A DNA stretch of 64,000 nucleotides from Eimeria necatrix (Eukaryota > Apicomplexa > Conoidasida > Eucoccidiorida > Eimeriidae): assembly GCF_000499385.1 (NCBI RefSeq), contig NW_013653541.1, positions 1 through 64,000 on the forward strand, in the 5' to 3' direction. The translations under genes and the position numbers were made by a program. Numbering within the stretch: the stretch's first letter is position 1; each line of letters opens with the position of its first letter. Below, piece by piece: positions 47,501 through 57,800 of the stretch. Under the pieces are notes generated by a model that did not search any database, was not told where the DNA came from, and saw only the letters and a list, made by a program, of their open reading frames with translations.

Positions 47501-50500
47501 CAAAATGCAAGCAAGAACGACATCAGATGCCAGCGACACAAAGGGCTGCAGGGTAAGCAGACACAGCAAAGGCCAACAGATAGTATGGCTCCAGCTGAAA
47601 TGACAGTAGCAACAACACCAGCAGAAACAGCAGCAATACCATCTTGTGTCGGATATAACGCAACAGAGGCGTCAGAAAGAGTTTCGCCGCAGCTTCCGCT
47701 ACAGAAGCCTTCGAAAAGTTCGCTGTAGCGGCTTCAGCGGGCTGGTCATGGCTGCTTGCAGCTGCTGAGGTTTCTAATTCTGCCGTTGCTGTGCATGCCG
47801 CATGCGCTGCAACTAGTGCTTCCAGACACGATAGCAGCAGCCGTGGCGGGGCGGTACAGGTTAAATACAAAAATGAAAGAGCCGCTGCAGCAAATGACAG
47901 CGGTGTAAGAAATTAAACATAACACAGAAGCACTAAACTCAGTAGGAGCCATAGTAACAAAGACCCCAACGACGCCAGTAAGCAGGAAGCGCAGCAGCAA
48001 GGACAGCAGCAACACTACCGAGCTCTGCATTGACACACCGCGAATAAGAGACTTCGGTACTCTCAGGCGCGGCAACTCAACCTCTATTTGCAACAGCGCG
48101 GCTGCCACTGACAAGAACACATCCATGTGCGGCCCCAGCACCTAAAACAGCAGCAGCAGATGTGCACCCTTTCAATTTCCCGCCAAAACCTCTAATATCG
48201 TCAAATGCTGTCGTCGTTGTTGCTGCTTCAGACGCACCGACTGTCTGAAGAGAAGCAACTGAGCCGCTGTTTCAAATGCTGCCTGCAAGAACTGTAAACC
48301 TGCAGGCAGAAACAGCAGAGCCACAGCAAGCAAGAACTTGCAGTTTGACTCAGTGGGCTAAAGCAGTGACAGTATCTAGGGCCTCTGTAGTAGCGGCAAG
48401 AAAAGCTGAAGCAGCGAAGGCAACGATAGTCCATGCAGAAATAGCATCAGCTGCGCCGGCACGAGCACCAGCGACAAACTTCAATGCGGGCTACCTTTCG
48501 CATTGAGAAGTGACCTAGGAAGGCGAACGCCCGCTTCTGCCTGAAGGCAGCGCAGCAGCCTCGCAAGGGAAGCAGCAGCAGCCAGCCCAATCCAAGACTC
48601 TTCTGGCTGCGGCCCCTCGGAAATTTGCTTCTTCCCGCGATCTCGCCGTTTCTGTTCGTGGTCAATTTGGGGCGGCCATGACGTCCCAGGGCACACAGAG
48701 TAAGACGGAGGTAGCTGCAACCAAGAATAGCACACTTACCAAAGCTGCTAGATAAAATGCTGTTTCAGGGGACTCAACTGCTACTGTTGCTGTGGCTGCT
48801 ACTAGCGCTGCAGCTGCATACCAGGGAGATAATTGCGGAGAATGCTTTTGCTGCGCTTGTTGCCGTTGAGAGAAAAGGCGAGAGAGCTTCAGCCTCTGAA
48901 GCGAAATCGAGAAAGAGCATTTCCTGCAGCTGCTGTTGCTGTTTCTGTGCAATCGTAGCCGCTACGCCTGCTGCTGAAGTAGCGGGCATCCCCCGAGTAG
49001 TGCACGGCGCTGCTGCTGCAGCAGCAGCGGTTTCTGCCACGGCTTCCTCTTCAGTAACAAGCTGCTGCTTCACTCTGTTCACAAGGGGCGAGAGAGAAGC
49101 AGCAAACTGCGGACCCAGCTGCTGCAGCAGCCGGAGCAAGACAAACATACGTCTGCTGCTGCTATCTCGGCGTAAATTACAGGCAGAAAATATCGCTGCT
49201 GCTCTGCGCATCAGCAGCAGCTGCAAAGGACGTGGCAAAAGCTGCACCGCCTGCTGCAGTGCTTCAGCAATGGACTGTACAGACACTGCATTATCGCTAT
49301 CTGCAGTAGCAGCGGCTTCTGTTGCTGCTGCATCACCACTGTAGCTGGCGTCATTGCCGTATCCTGATTTTGTCAGCGCAGAGATACAGGAATGCCCAGC
49401 ACCAGCAGTCGCAGGGACGGATAGCGGTGTTCGAGGTGGCTCCTGGTGCTGCTGCATGTGGACAACGACGAACTCTGTGGCGTCCTGCAGCAGCACTGCA
49501 ACCGAGGAGGGGGGTTCCTGCAGCTGCTGCTGCAGGACAGCAGCAGCAACAGCAGTGCCACTGGGAGATGTGGCTCCTGGACTGAACTTCTGGACCCTAG
49601 TCTGCTGCGGCAGTGCCTGATGCGTTTTGTGAGGCCCGACTGGTACTGTCGGCGTCCCTGAACTTCGTTGTTGCTGCTGCTGTTTCTGTTTGTCCTCAGG
49701 CGGCTCTACAGGCACGCCAAAAAGGAAATTTTGAGTTGGCGTTGGGGGCGGCAGTGAAGAGGCGACGGCACGGGGTGTGCTCACAAGTGGGGCGTCCGTG
49801 TTCCCAGCGCCAACTGCTGTCCCTGCTGTTCGTGCAGCTGGCGCTGCTACTGCTGGTGCAGCGTTTGCAGAGCTGCTCTCGCTAAATACCTCTTCCTCAG
49901 CGGTGCGCAGTCGCTTTGCTGCTGCAGGCACTGCGGAAGTACCATCGCTTGCTATGGAAAATGAGTCCCTCTTTGACTGTCGGCCCTGCTCTTGCGTTTG
50001 CTGTTTCTGCTGCTCTTGTCGCTGCTGTTGCTGCTCATGCTGCTGTTGCTGCTGCTGCCGTTTCTGTGACTCCGACGGTTCGAGACCTAGCATTGTCTGC
50101 AGTTGCAACAATTGCCGCAGCTCCCACCTGGTACTGTAGCTTCGCAAGGCTTCGACAGCGTAAGCTTTTGAGGACGTCGCCTCTGTTGCCCCAACCCCTA
50201 GGGCTCCCTCTTTCTCTTTAATAAGGCCTTCTAGTAATTCTGCTGCTGACAATTTGACAAATGCTGCTGCTCCCTCACCTGCCGGAGCTGCCATTACGGG
50301 TGGGAGCGTAGCTGAGCGAGGGGTAACAGTACCAGCTCCTGTCGCTTGCGCTGTAGCAGCGGCAGCACGACTTGCAGCAACACGCATCATCTTTTCTGTC
50401 CGTAGTGCAGCAACAGCAACGCAATCGACAGCCGATAATAGCGCAGCAGCTGCAGCCTTCAAGTTCGCACCTTCCTCCTCCAGCCGCTCCTCCTTCAAAG

Positions 50501-53500
50501 GCCCCCCCCAAAACTCTGGGAAGCCTCCAGAAGCGCTACCGCTGCTGCTGCTGCTATTGCTGCTGCTCCCCCTTAAAGGCAGCGTTGGCGGACGAGACAG
50601 TGCATCCGCAGGGGACTCTGGGCGACGGAAGACTCGGCCTTGGCGTGTCAGGGCTCCACTGACCTGCGCGTGCGCCCAGTGTGCATGCAGACAAATAGTG
50701 CTATGCAAACAAATCCTGAAACACCATGCATCCGGCGTAGGCACTAGATCCTGATATCTTAAGTCGAACGCATACCTCGCTTGCTTGATCCTGCTCTTCC
50801 TCATGGTCTACCCATTCCCCATCACTATCCACAATTTCTTCTGCGTCCTCAGCAGCAGCTACAGCAGCTTCAAATACCGCGTAAGAGTTGTTGTTGCTGC
50901 CGTTGCTGCGCTGCGCCGCGGCACCAGCGACCAACAACGGTCCAATAGAGGCCCGGCTGTATCCTGCAAGGTAGAGTCTGTTCTCCACCGGCAACAGCAA
51001 ATTCGCTGACAAGGCGCTTGCCAGCTGCAGCGCGTGCAATGCCAGTAGGGGCCCTGCCTTGCTGCTGGCGTTGCTGCTGGCTGCGGACCACGGCACACCG
51101 GGCAGCAGCAGCAGCTGGGGCTGCAAAATATCCATCGGGTCTAAAGGAGCTGCTGCATCTGCAGCTCTCCCTGCTGGCGTTGTAGCTATGTTGTATATAC
51201 ACCCCAAAACCTGCGGCAAGTCGACGGCCGGCTCGCGAGGACGGTGCAGCGACAGCAGTCCTTCTCTGCATGCTGCTGCCGCTTCCTCCAGCAGCAAGCT
51301 CACTTCATACAGCAACCCAGGATGCTGCAACCGCAACGGCAGCATTATCAAAGACTCCAGCGCCACCGCATGTGTCGAAAGCACCTACCACAACTGAAGT
51401 GGTTAAAGGTTCATAAGGGCAGTTACGTAACCAGCAGCACAGCTAAAATGAAAACGACGACCAGTAATCCTGATGGCACCACCCAAGCCTCCAGCTGCTG
51501 CTGCTGCTGCTGCCGCTGCCAAATAGGGCTACTGGTGCGTTTGTCATTGCCAGTATATGTTTTAGCGCTGTCGCCGGACTATGTGCGCCAGCAAAAGTAC
51601 TAGCTGTTGTTGTTGCTGCCTCCTCCCCTGTCGCTGTTGCCGCTGGGCGTGTCGCTCCTGATTTTCCTGTTGCTCACCTGCTCGAGGGAAATGCCCCTGA
51701 GGGGCCTGGACAAATAATAAAGGCAATTTACAGCGAAAGGAAAATCGCCGGGGGCATAACGGCGGTCGGCTAAACTTTGCGTAAGACGGCGCACGTCTGA
51801 ATGGCAGAAGCAGCAGCAACGACACCAGCACTATACACACAAACATGTGAGCAAGCAGGAGCGAATGAGAAGAGGAAACTGATATTAAGAGGCAGAGCTC
51901 GGAATTACCTCCAGGCCATGAAAAGCCAGGCATACAGAGGCACAGCGGCATATCTAGGTCTCACTCCAAACCCTACGCCCTAGACCCTACACCCCAAACC
52001 CTGTAATGTAAACCCTTGCCTGTAGCTGGCCCCAGCTGTCCTGACTCTACAAGATGGCGCCGGCGCTCACGAGCCAGCAAGCGCGCAGCAACTGCCTCGG
52101 GCGAGTACTTTGCAGCCAGCCTGCACGAACCCTCATCCTGAAACCCTGAACTGTATTCCTTCAGCCCTAGTCCCTAGATCCTAAAGCCCTAGACCCTACG
52201 GGCTGTTTTTCGGGTGGCATATACACGTGCTAAAAGCGGAGAGCACATAAACCCAATATGTTTGGCTGCTCTTGGGGACCCCGTGCGAGGTAAATCCTTG
52301 GCCCGACCTGTCCCTCCTCCTGATAAGCCTGAATATATCCGCTGCCGCATGCCTTTGTTGCAGCGCTGCTCGTCTTTCTGCTTTGACCTTGTTGCTGAGC
52401 ATGTCGGCCTCTGAGCCTTTCACGTGTTCTTCCTGCTCTTGCTCCTCCTGCAGCTGCTGCAAGTGCTGCTGCTGCGGCAGCATGTGATGATGGGGATACT
52501 TCTGTGGGTGTCCAGCTGGCCCCACTGCAAGCTGCTGGGAAAGGTTGCTGTTCGTTCCACTCGCCGCTGCTGCTGCAGCAGAGTACGGCGCAGAAGTGGC
52601 AGCTCCAGCAGCAGCACCCCGTCTCGGCAACTCTAGGCCCGGGGGCTGTAGCTGTTTCCTCAGTTCCGGAGAGACCTTCTCTCCCTCAAATGGCCGAATC
52701 CAGCGCACGTAAAATCGCTTGACCTGAATTCAATTGTAAAGGCATCTCATATAACACGCACAATGTTGCTACTGCTGCTGTTCAAGCTGATGCTGCTGCT
52801 AGTCTTGTTGATGCTGCGATGGGCCTGGGTGACGCTGCTCGTGCCCCTTCTACTGCTGGCAATCTGAACTACGCAAAAGCCGAGGAATCACCAAAAGCTG
52901 AAGCAGCAGCAGTAGTAGCGCTAACACCAGCTCAGCGCTGGCAAACACGAATATAGTCAGTAACGGAACACGCAGCACGATCACCATCTGGTCACCTCCA
53001 TTTGAAGCAGTAGCCTTAGCAGCACCAGCAACAGCAGCGCCACTTGTATCCTGACCTGTTCAATCTCTTGTTGGCTGGGTGCCTTGTCTTTGGGAATTAC
53101 CCCGAGTTGCTTGCCTAGGAATCCCCACTTATTGTTCTTATTCACCCGAGGGAACCCCCCTTGCTGCATCGCGACCAGAAACATGTCGTAAAGATCTATG
53201 CGTACCTAAACACACACTCAACATACATTTTTCTGCTGCTGCTGCTCCCGCAGCTGCTGTCGTGGCTGATGATGCTGATGCTCGTGGCGCAGCTGAAGCG
53301 GCAGATCCCCCAGCCATCTCTGTTGTTACGGGTGTGCCCTGCTTGTATTGAAGCTGTTGTTCTTCGTGAAGTCCCATGGTGCTGTCGGCGGCGCTGTTAT
53401 TGCTGCTGCCGCTGCTGCAATCAGTCTTGCTTCTGACGCTAATAAATAGGTTGCATACCCCCAATAAAGGGTCTGGGGCTAAGGTCTGTCCCCTTTCGGT

Positions 53501-53587
53501 ATGGAAGGCGGAAAGCGAGGAGAAGAAAGTGGCGCGGTCCATCAGGGTCCGGCCTGAGCTGCTGCTGCTACTGCTGTTCGCGTTCAT
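44590..53587 (-). CDS. ARID-domain protein with helical-repeat-like middle and poly-Gln tail; probable SWI/SNF-type subunit
   Basis: ARID proteins bind DNA and often belong to SWI/SNF remodellers; an ARID protein works with an SNF2 ATPase in Plasmodium gametocytes. Exons with matching phase: 53587-53459, 53205-53056, 52723 to about 52250, 51796-51678, 51384-50776, 50663-48822, 48714-48495, 48299-48190, 48141-48039, 47884-47640, 47430-45244 and 44979-44788, then a short last exon ending at 44673 or 44590. The ARID domain reads FFSSLSAFHTERGQTL, RIDLYDMFLVAMQQGGF, NKWGFLGKQLGV and KRFYVRWIRPFE. Exon 51796-51678 reads FPFAVNCLYYLS, resembling the ARM-type repeat of Rsc9/ARID2/BAF250 proteins, and helical segments follow. 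The 729-codon exon 47430-45244 is largely Gln. The N-terminus is unsettled: ATG 53587 is in frame, but coding-like sequence continues to about 54050. The 52250/51796 join is not resolved. Confidence 0.8.
45244..47430 (-). repeat. CAG/CTG-rich exon coding long poly-Gln tracts
   Basis: One 2.19-kb exon between acceptor GGTGCAG (47431-47437) and donor GTACGC (45238-45243) is an exact 729 codons. Between about 45580 and 46960 most residues are Gln in runs of 2-8, broken by Met, Leu, His and Pro. The CTG/CAG bias keeps the other frames open for hundreds of codons (poly-Ala at 45641-46762 minus and 46092-46793 plus, poly-Leu elsewhere); these are shadows. The Gln frame is chosen because it alone joins in phase to conserved exons on both sides, and because its ends contain ordinary sequence (for example WDDQESDDEEGEG). 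Confidence 0.85.
51961..52205. repeat. Degenerate telomere-like AAACCCT array within an intron of the ARID gene
   Basis: Variants of the heptamer AAACCCT (CCAAACCCT, GCCCTAGACCCTA, CCCCAAACCCTG, TGTAAACCCT) cluster at about 51965-52015 and again at about 52139-52200 (GAAACCCTGAA, AGCCCTAGTCCCTAGA, AAGCCCTAGACCCTA). Apicomplexan telomeres use TTTAGGG-type repeats, and interstitial copies are typical of Eimeria repeat-rich chromosome regions. The array lies between the ARID exons (52723 to about 52250) and 51796-51678, so it is intronic and not a chromosome end. Confidence 0.8.
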
Positions 53588-54879
53588 TGTGCTGCTGCTG
53601 CTCGTCTTGCTACTGCTGTTGCTTTTGCCAAAACGACGCTGGCAACACTTTGCCCACAGTCCACGGCGCCAGGGCCGTTGGAGTTGCTTATGCAGCTGCT
53701 GTCAGCTCTACTTCTCAGGCTGCTGCTTCTGGAGCTTTTGAAAGGTTCGTACGGGGGATTCGTTGGCCCGCTGCCCCTGCCTCTGCTAGGACTGTTTGCT
53801 GCTGCTGCTGACGTCGCTGTCGCTGTTGCTGTTGCAGTAGGCACAGGACAAATCGTTCGTAACTGTAACAAGGCGCTGCTGCAGGCCCAAGAGACACTCG
53901 GGAGACTTAGTCGCAGCAGCGGCAGCAGCAGCAGCAGCTCTAAAATTGCTGCAGCAGCCGCTTCTGTCGCCGCTGTTACTGTAAAACTGGCCGTGGAAGA
54001 GGCATGCCCCTGTAGTTCTTGCTGCTGACTAGACAGGGATACACCAGCCACTAAGTGACTCTGCTGTCGGATTATGCCGCTGCTGCTGTTGCTGCAGCAG
54101 CAGCAACAGCAGCAGCTACACGGGGCACCAACCAGTGGGGTGGATGGTGCAGCAAGACAAAGTTCCTCAGGGTTTTCTGCGTGTCGCAGCTGTATTACTT
54201 GATGCTACTGCTGCTGCCGGTGCATGCAAGGCCGCTCCCTCCTGGGGGCGGCGACTGCAGCAGCCACAGCCGCTGTAGCTGTACTTGCTAGGGAAGTGGC
54301 GGCTTGTTGAAGATTCATTTACACACTCAGCAATTGAGAAGCTGCTTTAAATACATAAAACAAATATTGTTAAGTAGCATTTAAGGGAGGCCACTTGCTT
54401 GCTGCTGCAGCTCGTCGACTGGCCAACGGCAGCAACGGGGACAGTACCAGCAGCAGCAGCAGCAGTAGCAGTACTGCATAGCGCCCTCCTACAAAGCTCT
54501 GCCCGCAGCTGCTGCTGCTGCTAGGGTCTTCTGTGTTTGTTGCCTTTCTGCAGTACACTCTTGGCGCTTTACTTATCTGGTCTTTTCCACCAGTAGTTCC
54601 CTACTGCAGTAGCAGCAGAAGAGCTCATAACAGCAGCAGCAGTGGCAGCAGCTGATCTGCGCATCGGCACGCAGGTCGAGGCACACACTGAACCTTCTTC
54701 TCTTCGCTTTTTCTCTAATATTATTGTTGCTGCTGCATCTGTTGCTGTGGGGAGTACCCAAGCGGCACCGTGCTCCTGGAGGCGTCGTGCAGCGCTCAGC
54801 AGCAACAGCAGCAGCAGCAGCAGCTGCTGCTGCTCTCAAATCCGTTGTTCAGCATCAGTGGCCAAGGCAGCAGCGCAAA
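53588..54879. promoter_or_regulatory. Shared upstream region of the divergent ARID and 2-oxoglutarate dehydrogenase genes
   Basis: The minus-strand ARID gene and the plus-strand E1 gene start on either side of this 1.3-kb region, so their promoters must lie here. It is rich in CAG/CTG triplets, which leave many frames open. A minus frame from 54051 to 53584 with Ala/Ser/Thr-rich, coding-like sequence may be an upstream ARID exon, which would shrink the promoter to about 0.8 kb. No TATA-like or known apicomplexan motif can be named with confidence. Confidence 0.45.
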
Positions 54880-57800
54880 ATGTGTGCAGCTGCAGCGAAG
54901 GCGCTGCAGCTGCAGCAGCGGTGCCTCTTTCTCTCTAACTCATCTCGTGTGCTGACGTTTCCAAGACTCTCAACGGCATCATCGGTAGCAGCAGCAGCGG
55001 ACCGCAGTCACTCAGGCCTTCTCCACCCTTCTTTCTGCCCTTATAAGCAGCAAGCTCGCCAAGCGAGCACCACGCAGGCCACTTCAGTCCCGAACCAGTC
55101 CAAAGGCAGCAATGGCGGCAGCAGCTCCAGCAGTACCTCTGCAGCAGCAGATGGCTTCTTATCCGGCACCGCTACTTCCTACGCGGAGCAGATGCTTGTC
55201 GCATGGCGCCGCGATCCTTCATCTGTGCACTCGTCTTGGGCGTCCTACTTTACAAATTTGGAGAGTGGCCTGAACCCAGCTCTTTGCTTCACCCCTCCTC
55301 CAACGCTGCTGCAGCAGCCGGCTGCGGCAGCTGCCGCCGCTGCAGCAGCTGCTGCCGCAGCTGCAGCAGCTGGGAAAACAGCTGCGGGGCTTCACCAGGT
55401 CCCGGGAGCGACGGCAGGGGCGATGGCGGGTGTCCCTGACCGTGCAGCAACCGCCGCTGCTGCAGCTGCCGCCGCGTCTGCTGCGGCCGTTGCTGTACAA
55501 GGCACTGCCACCCCCGCCAGTGCCTCCATGCCAGCCATCACTCCTGCCCAGCCTATCAGCATCAGCAGCAACGATCCCCTTACTGCTGCAGCCACAGCAA
55601 CTGGTGTTGCTGGCACTGGTGGCCACCAGTCTGTCCACGACACGTCTCGGCTGATCCAAATGATTAGGGGATATCAGACAAGGGGCCATGAAATAGCCAA
55701 CATAAACCCCTTGGGGCTTCCCCGGAAGCCCCCCTACTGTTCGCTGAGAGCAGCGCAGCGGCCACTGCAGCTGACCCCCGAGCAGTATGGGTTCACTGCT
55801 GCAGATATGGACAGGGTATACGACACGAGGGTGCCTGGGATGCAGGGATTCTTGTCCCCTGACTCTCCTCCTCGACGGCTGCGGGAGCTGGTGGAGCGGC
55901 TGCAACAGACCTACTGCAGCAGCATGGGGGTTGAGTACATGCATATAGCAGACCCTAGTGTGTGCAACTTCATTCGGCAAAAGCTGGAAACGGAGAGGCC
56001 CTACGCGTACAGCAGCGACAGCCGCCGCAAGATTCTTGCGCGGCTTGCCCGTGCGCAGCTGTTCGAAAATTTCTGCGCAGCGAAGTTCGCGACCACGCGG
56101 CGGTTCGGGCTGGACGGGTGCGAAAGCCTCATAGTGGGGATGAAGGCAATAACAAAAAGGGCTGTCGCTACCTCTGTGGAATCAGTGGTAATTGGAATGG
56201 CCCACAGGGGGCGGCTGAACGTGCTGGTAAATGTACTGCATAAACCCATGCAGCAGTTACTGAGTGAGTTCCAGGGGGTATCTGGGTTCGGGTCGAGCCA
56301 GTGGGGTAATACAGGGGACGTTAAGTACCACTTGGGGGTCGAGTACGATTTATTTGACCGAGATAGCCAGCGTAGCCTCCACTTGGCGGTGCTACCCAAC
56401 CCCTCCCACCTGGAGGCGGTGGACCCGCTGGTGCTGGGACTGGCTCGCGCCCAGCAGTACTTTAGAAAGGATAAAGAAAGGGGGTTGGTGCTGCCTATTA
56501 TTATACACGGCGACGCCTCTCTGGCGGGACAGGGAGTGGTGTACGAGTCACTGCAGATGTGCGCCCTCCCCAGCTATACTGTAGGCGGCTGCGTCCACTT
56601 GGTGGTGAACAACCAAATAGGATTCACTACGAACCCAGTGGATGCGGGCTCCGGCAAGTATTGCACGGATATAGCCAAGGCCGTAGAGGCTCCCATACTT
56701 CACGTGAACGCCGACGACCCTGAGGCTGTCACCTTCGCTTGCGAACTTGCTCTAGAGTATCGGCAGAAGTTCAAACATGACGTCTTTGTAGACATCGTGG
56801 GCTACAGAAGGTTTGGCCATAATGAGCTCGATATGCCGAAGTTCACTCAGCCTCTCACCTACACACTCATCGCCAGAAAGAAGCCCTCGCTTGAAATATA
56901 CGCTGAGAAACTTGTGCAAGAGGTCAGTGCCAGTAGCGTTTACGCTTCAGTCAGGGGGTTTTAGCTAAGGATTCAAGGCTGGGGAAGAGATGCAGGAAGA
57001 GTTGAAAAGGTTGGTAGGGAGAGACGAAAATTGGCAGATGCAAAGGGTGGGAGGTATTGGCCGGCTAAAATTGCGAAACAGGGAGAAAGGGACAAGCGGA
57101 TTGCGGAAATACACACGCAAGGGACAGATGCCAGCGGTGTGGTGTTGTTCACTTTTAATTAAGTGAATCTTTGCCTGCTCTGGTTTTGTTTGTGTGCCAG
57201 GAAGTTTTATCTGCAGAAGAAGTGTCGAATATGAAGGCGGACATATGGGAGTTTTACAACAAAGAATATGAAAGCAGCAAAACATTCGTTCCTGCACATC
57301 AGGTTGGCAGTAACTGAGATTTACAGGCACATTGTAGGCGCGCATGCTCGCCTAGATTTGTCTTTGCAAACCCTGCTTCGCTGCCTGTTAGTTGCCGTTT
57401 AGTTGTTTGTCAAGGCTCACTTTATTTGTTCAGTATCAATACGCCCCACAATGGAAGCACTTGGTCACCCCAGACCATCCCTCCCCTCCACGAGTTACAG
57501 GTACTGCGGACTTGAGACCCTCACAAGCCCTGATCGGCGATAGGTGCCTTAGTTTTATGAGCGTTTAACTTTATTTGATCCTGTTACTGTGCGTCTAGAT
57601 CAAATGGGATTACATCTGCTTTCCTTATTCCCTTTTGGTTCATTCCTGTCGGACCCTGCGGGCGATTTCGCTGGAAGACAGAGGCAGTAGTTGAATGCTC
57701 AAATGATCGAAACATTGAGCAAGTAAGGAAACGATCTGGCGTTTCATTGACTCGATTTCTGTATTAGCCGTTGTGTTCATCACAGGCGTCCGTCTCTCTG

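Noticed and set aside
51961..52205. A true chromosome end
   Set aside because: The AAACCCT units are degenerate and few, and conserved gene exons continue on both sides, so this is interstitial.
55219..55980. 253-codon minus-strand Arg/Ser/Cys-rich frame
   Set aside because: It lies entirely antisense to the unmistakable 2-oxoglutarate dehydrogenase E1 exon 1.
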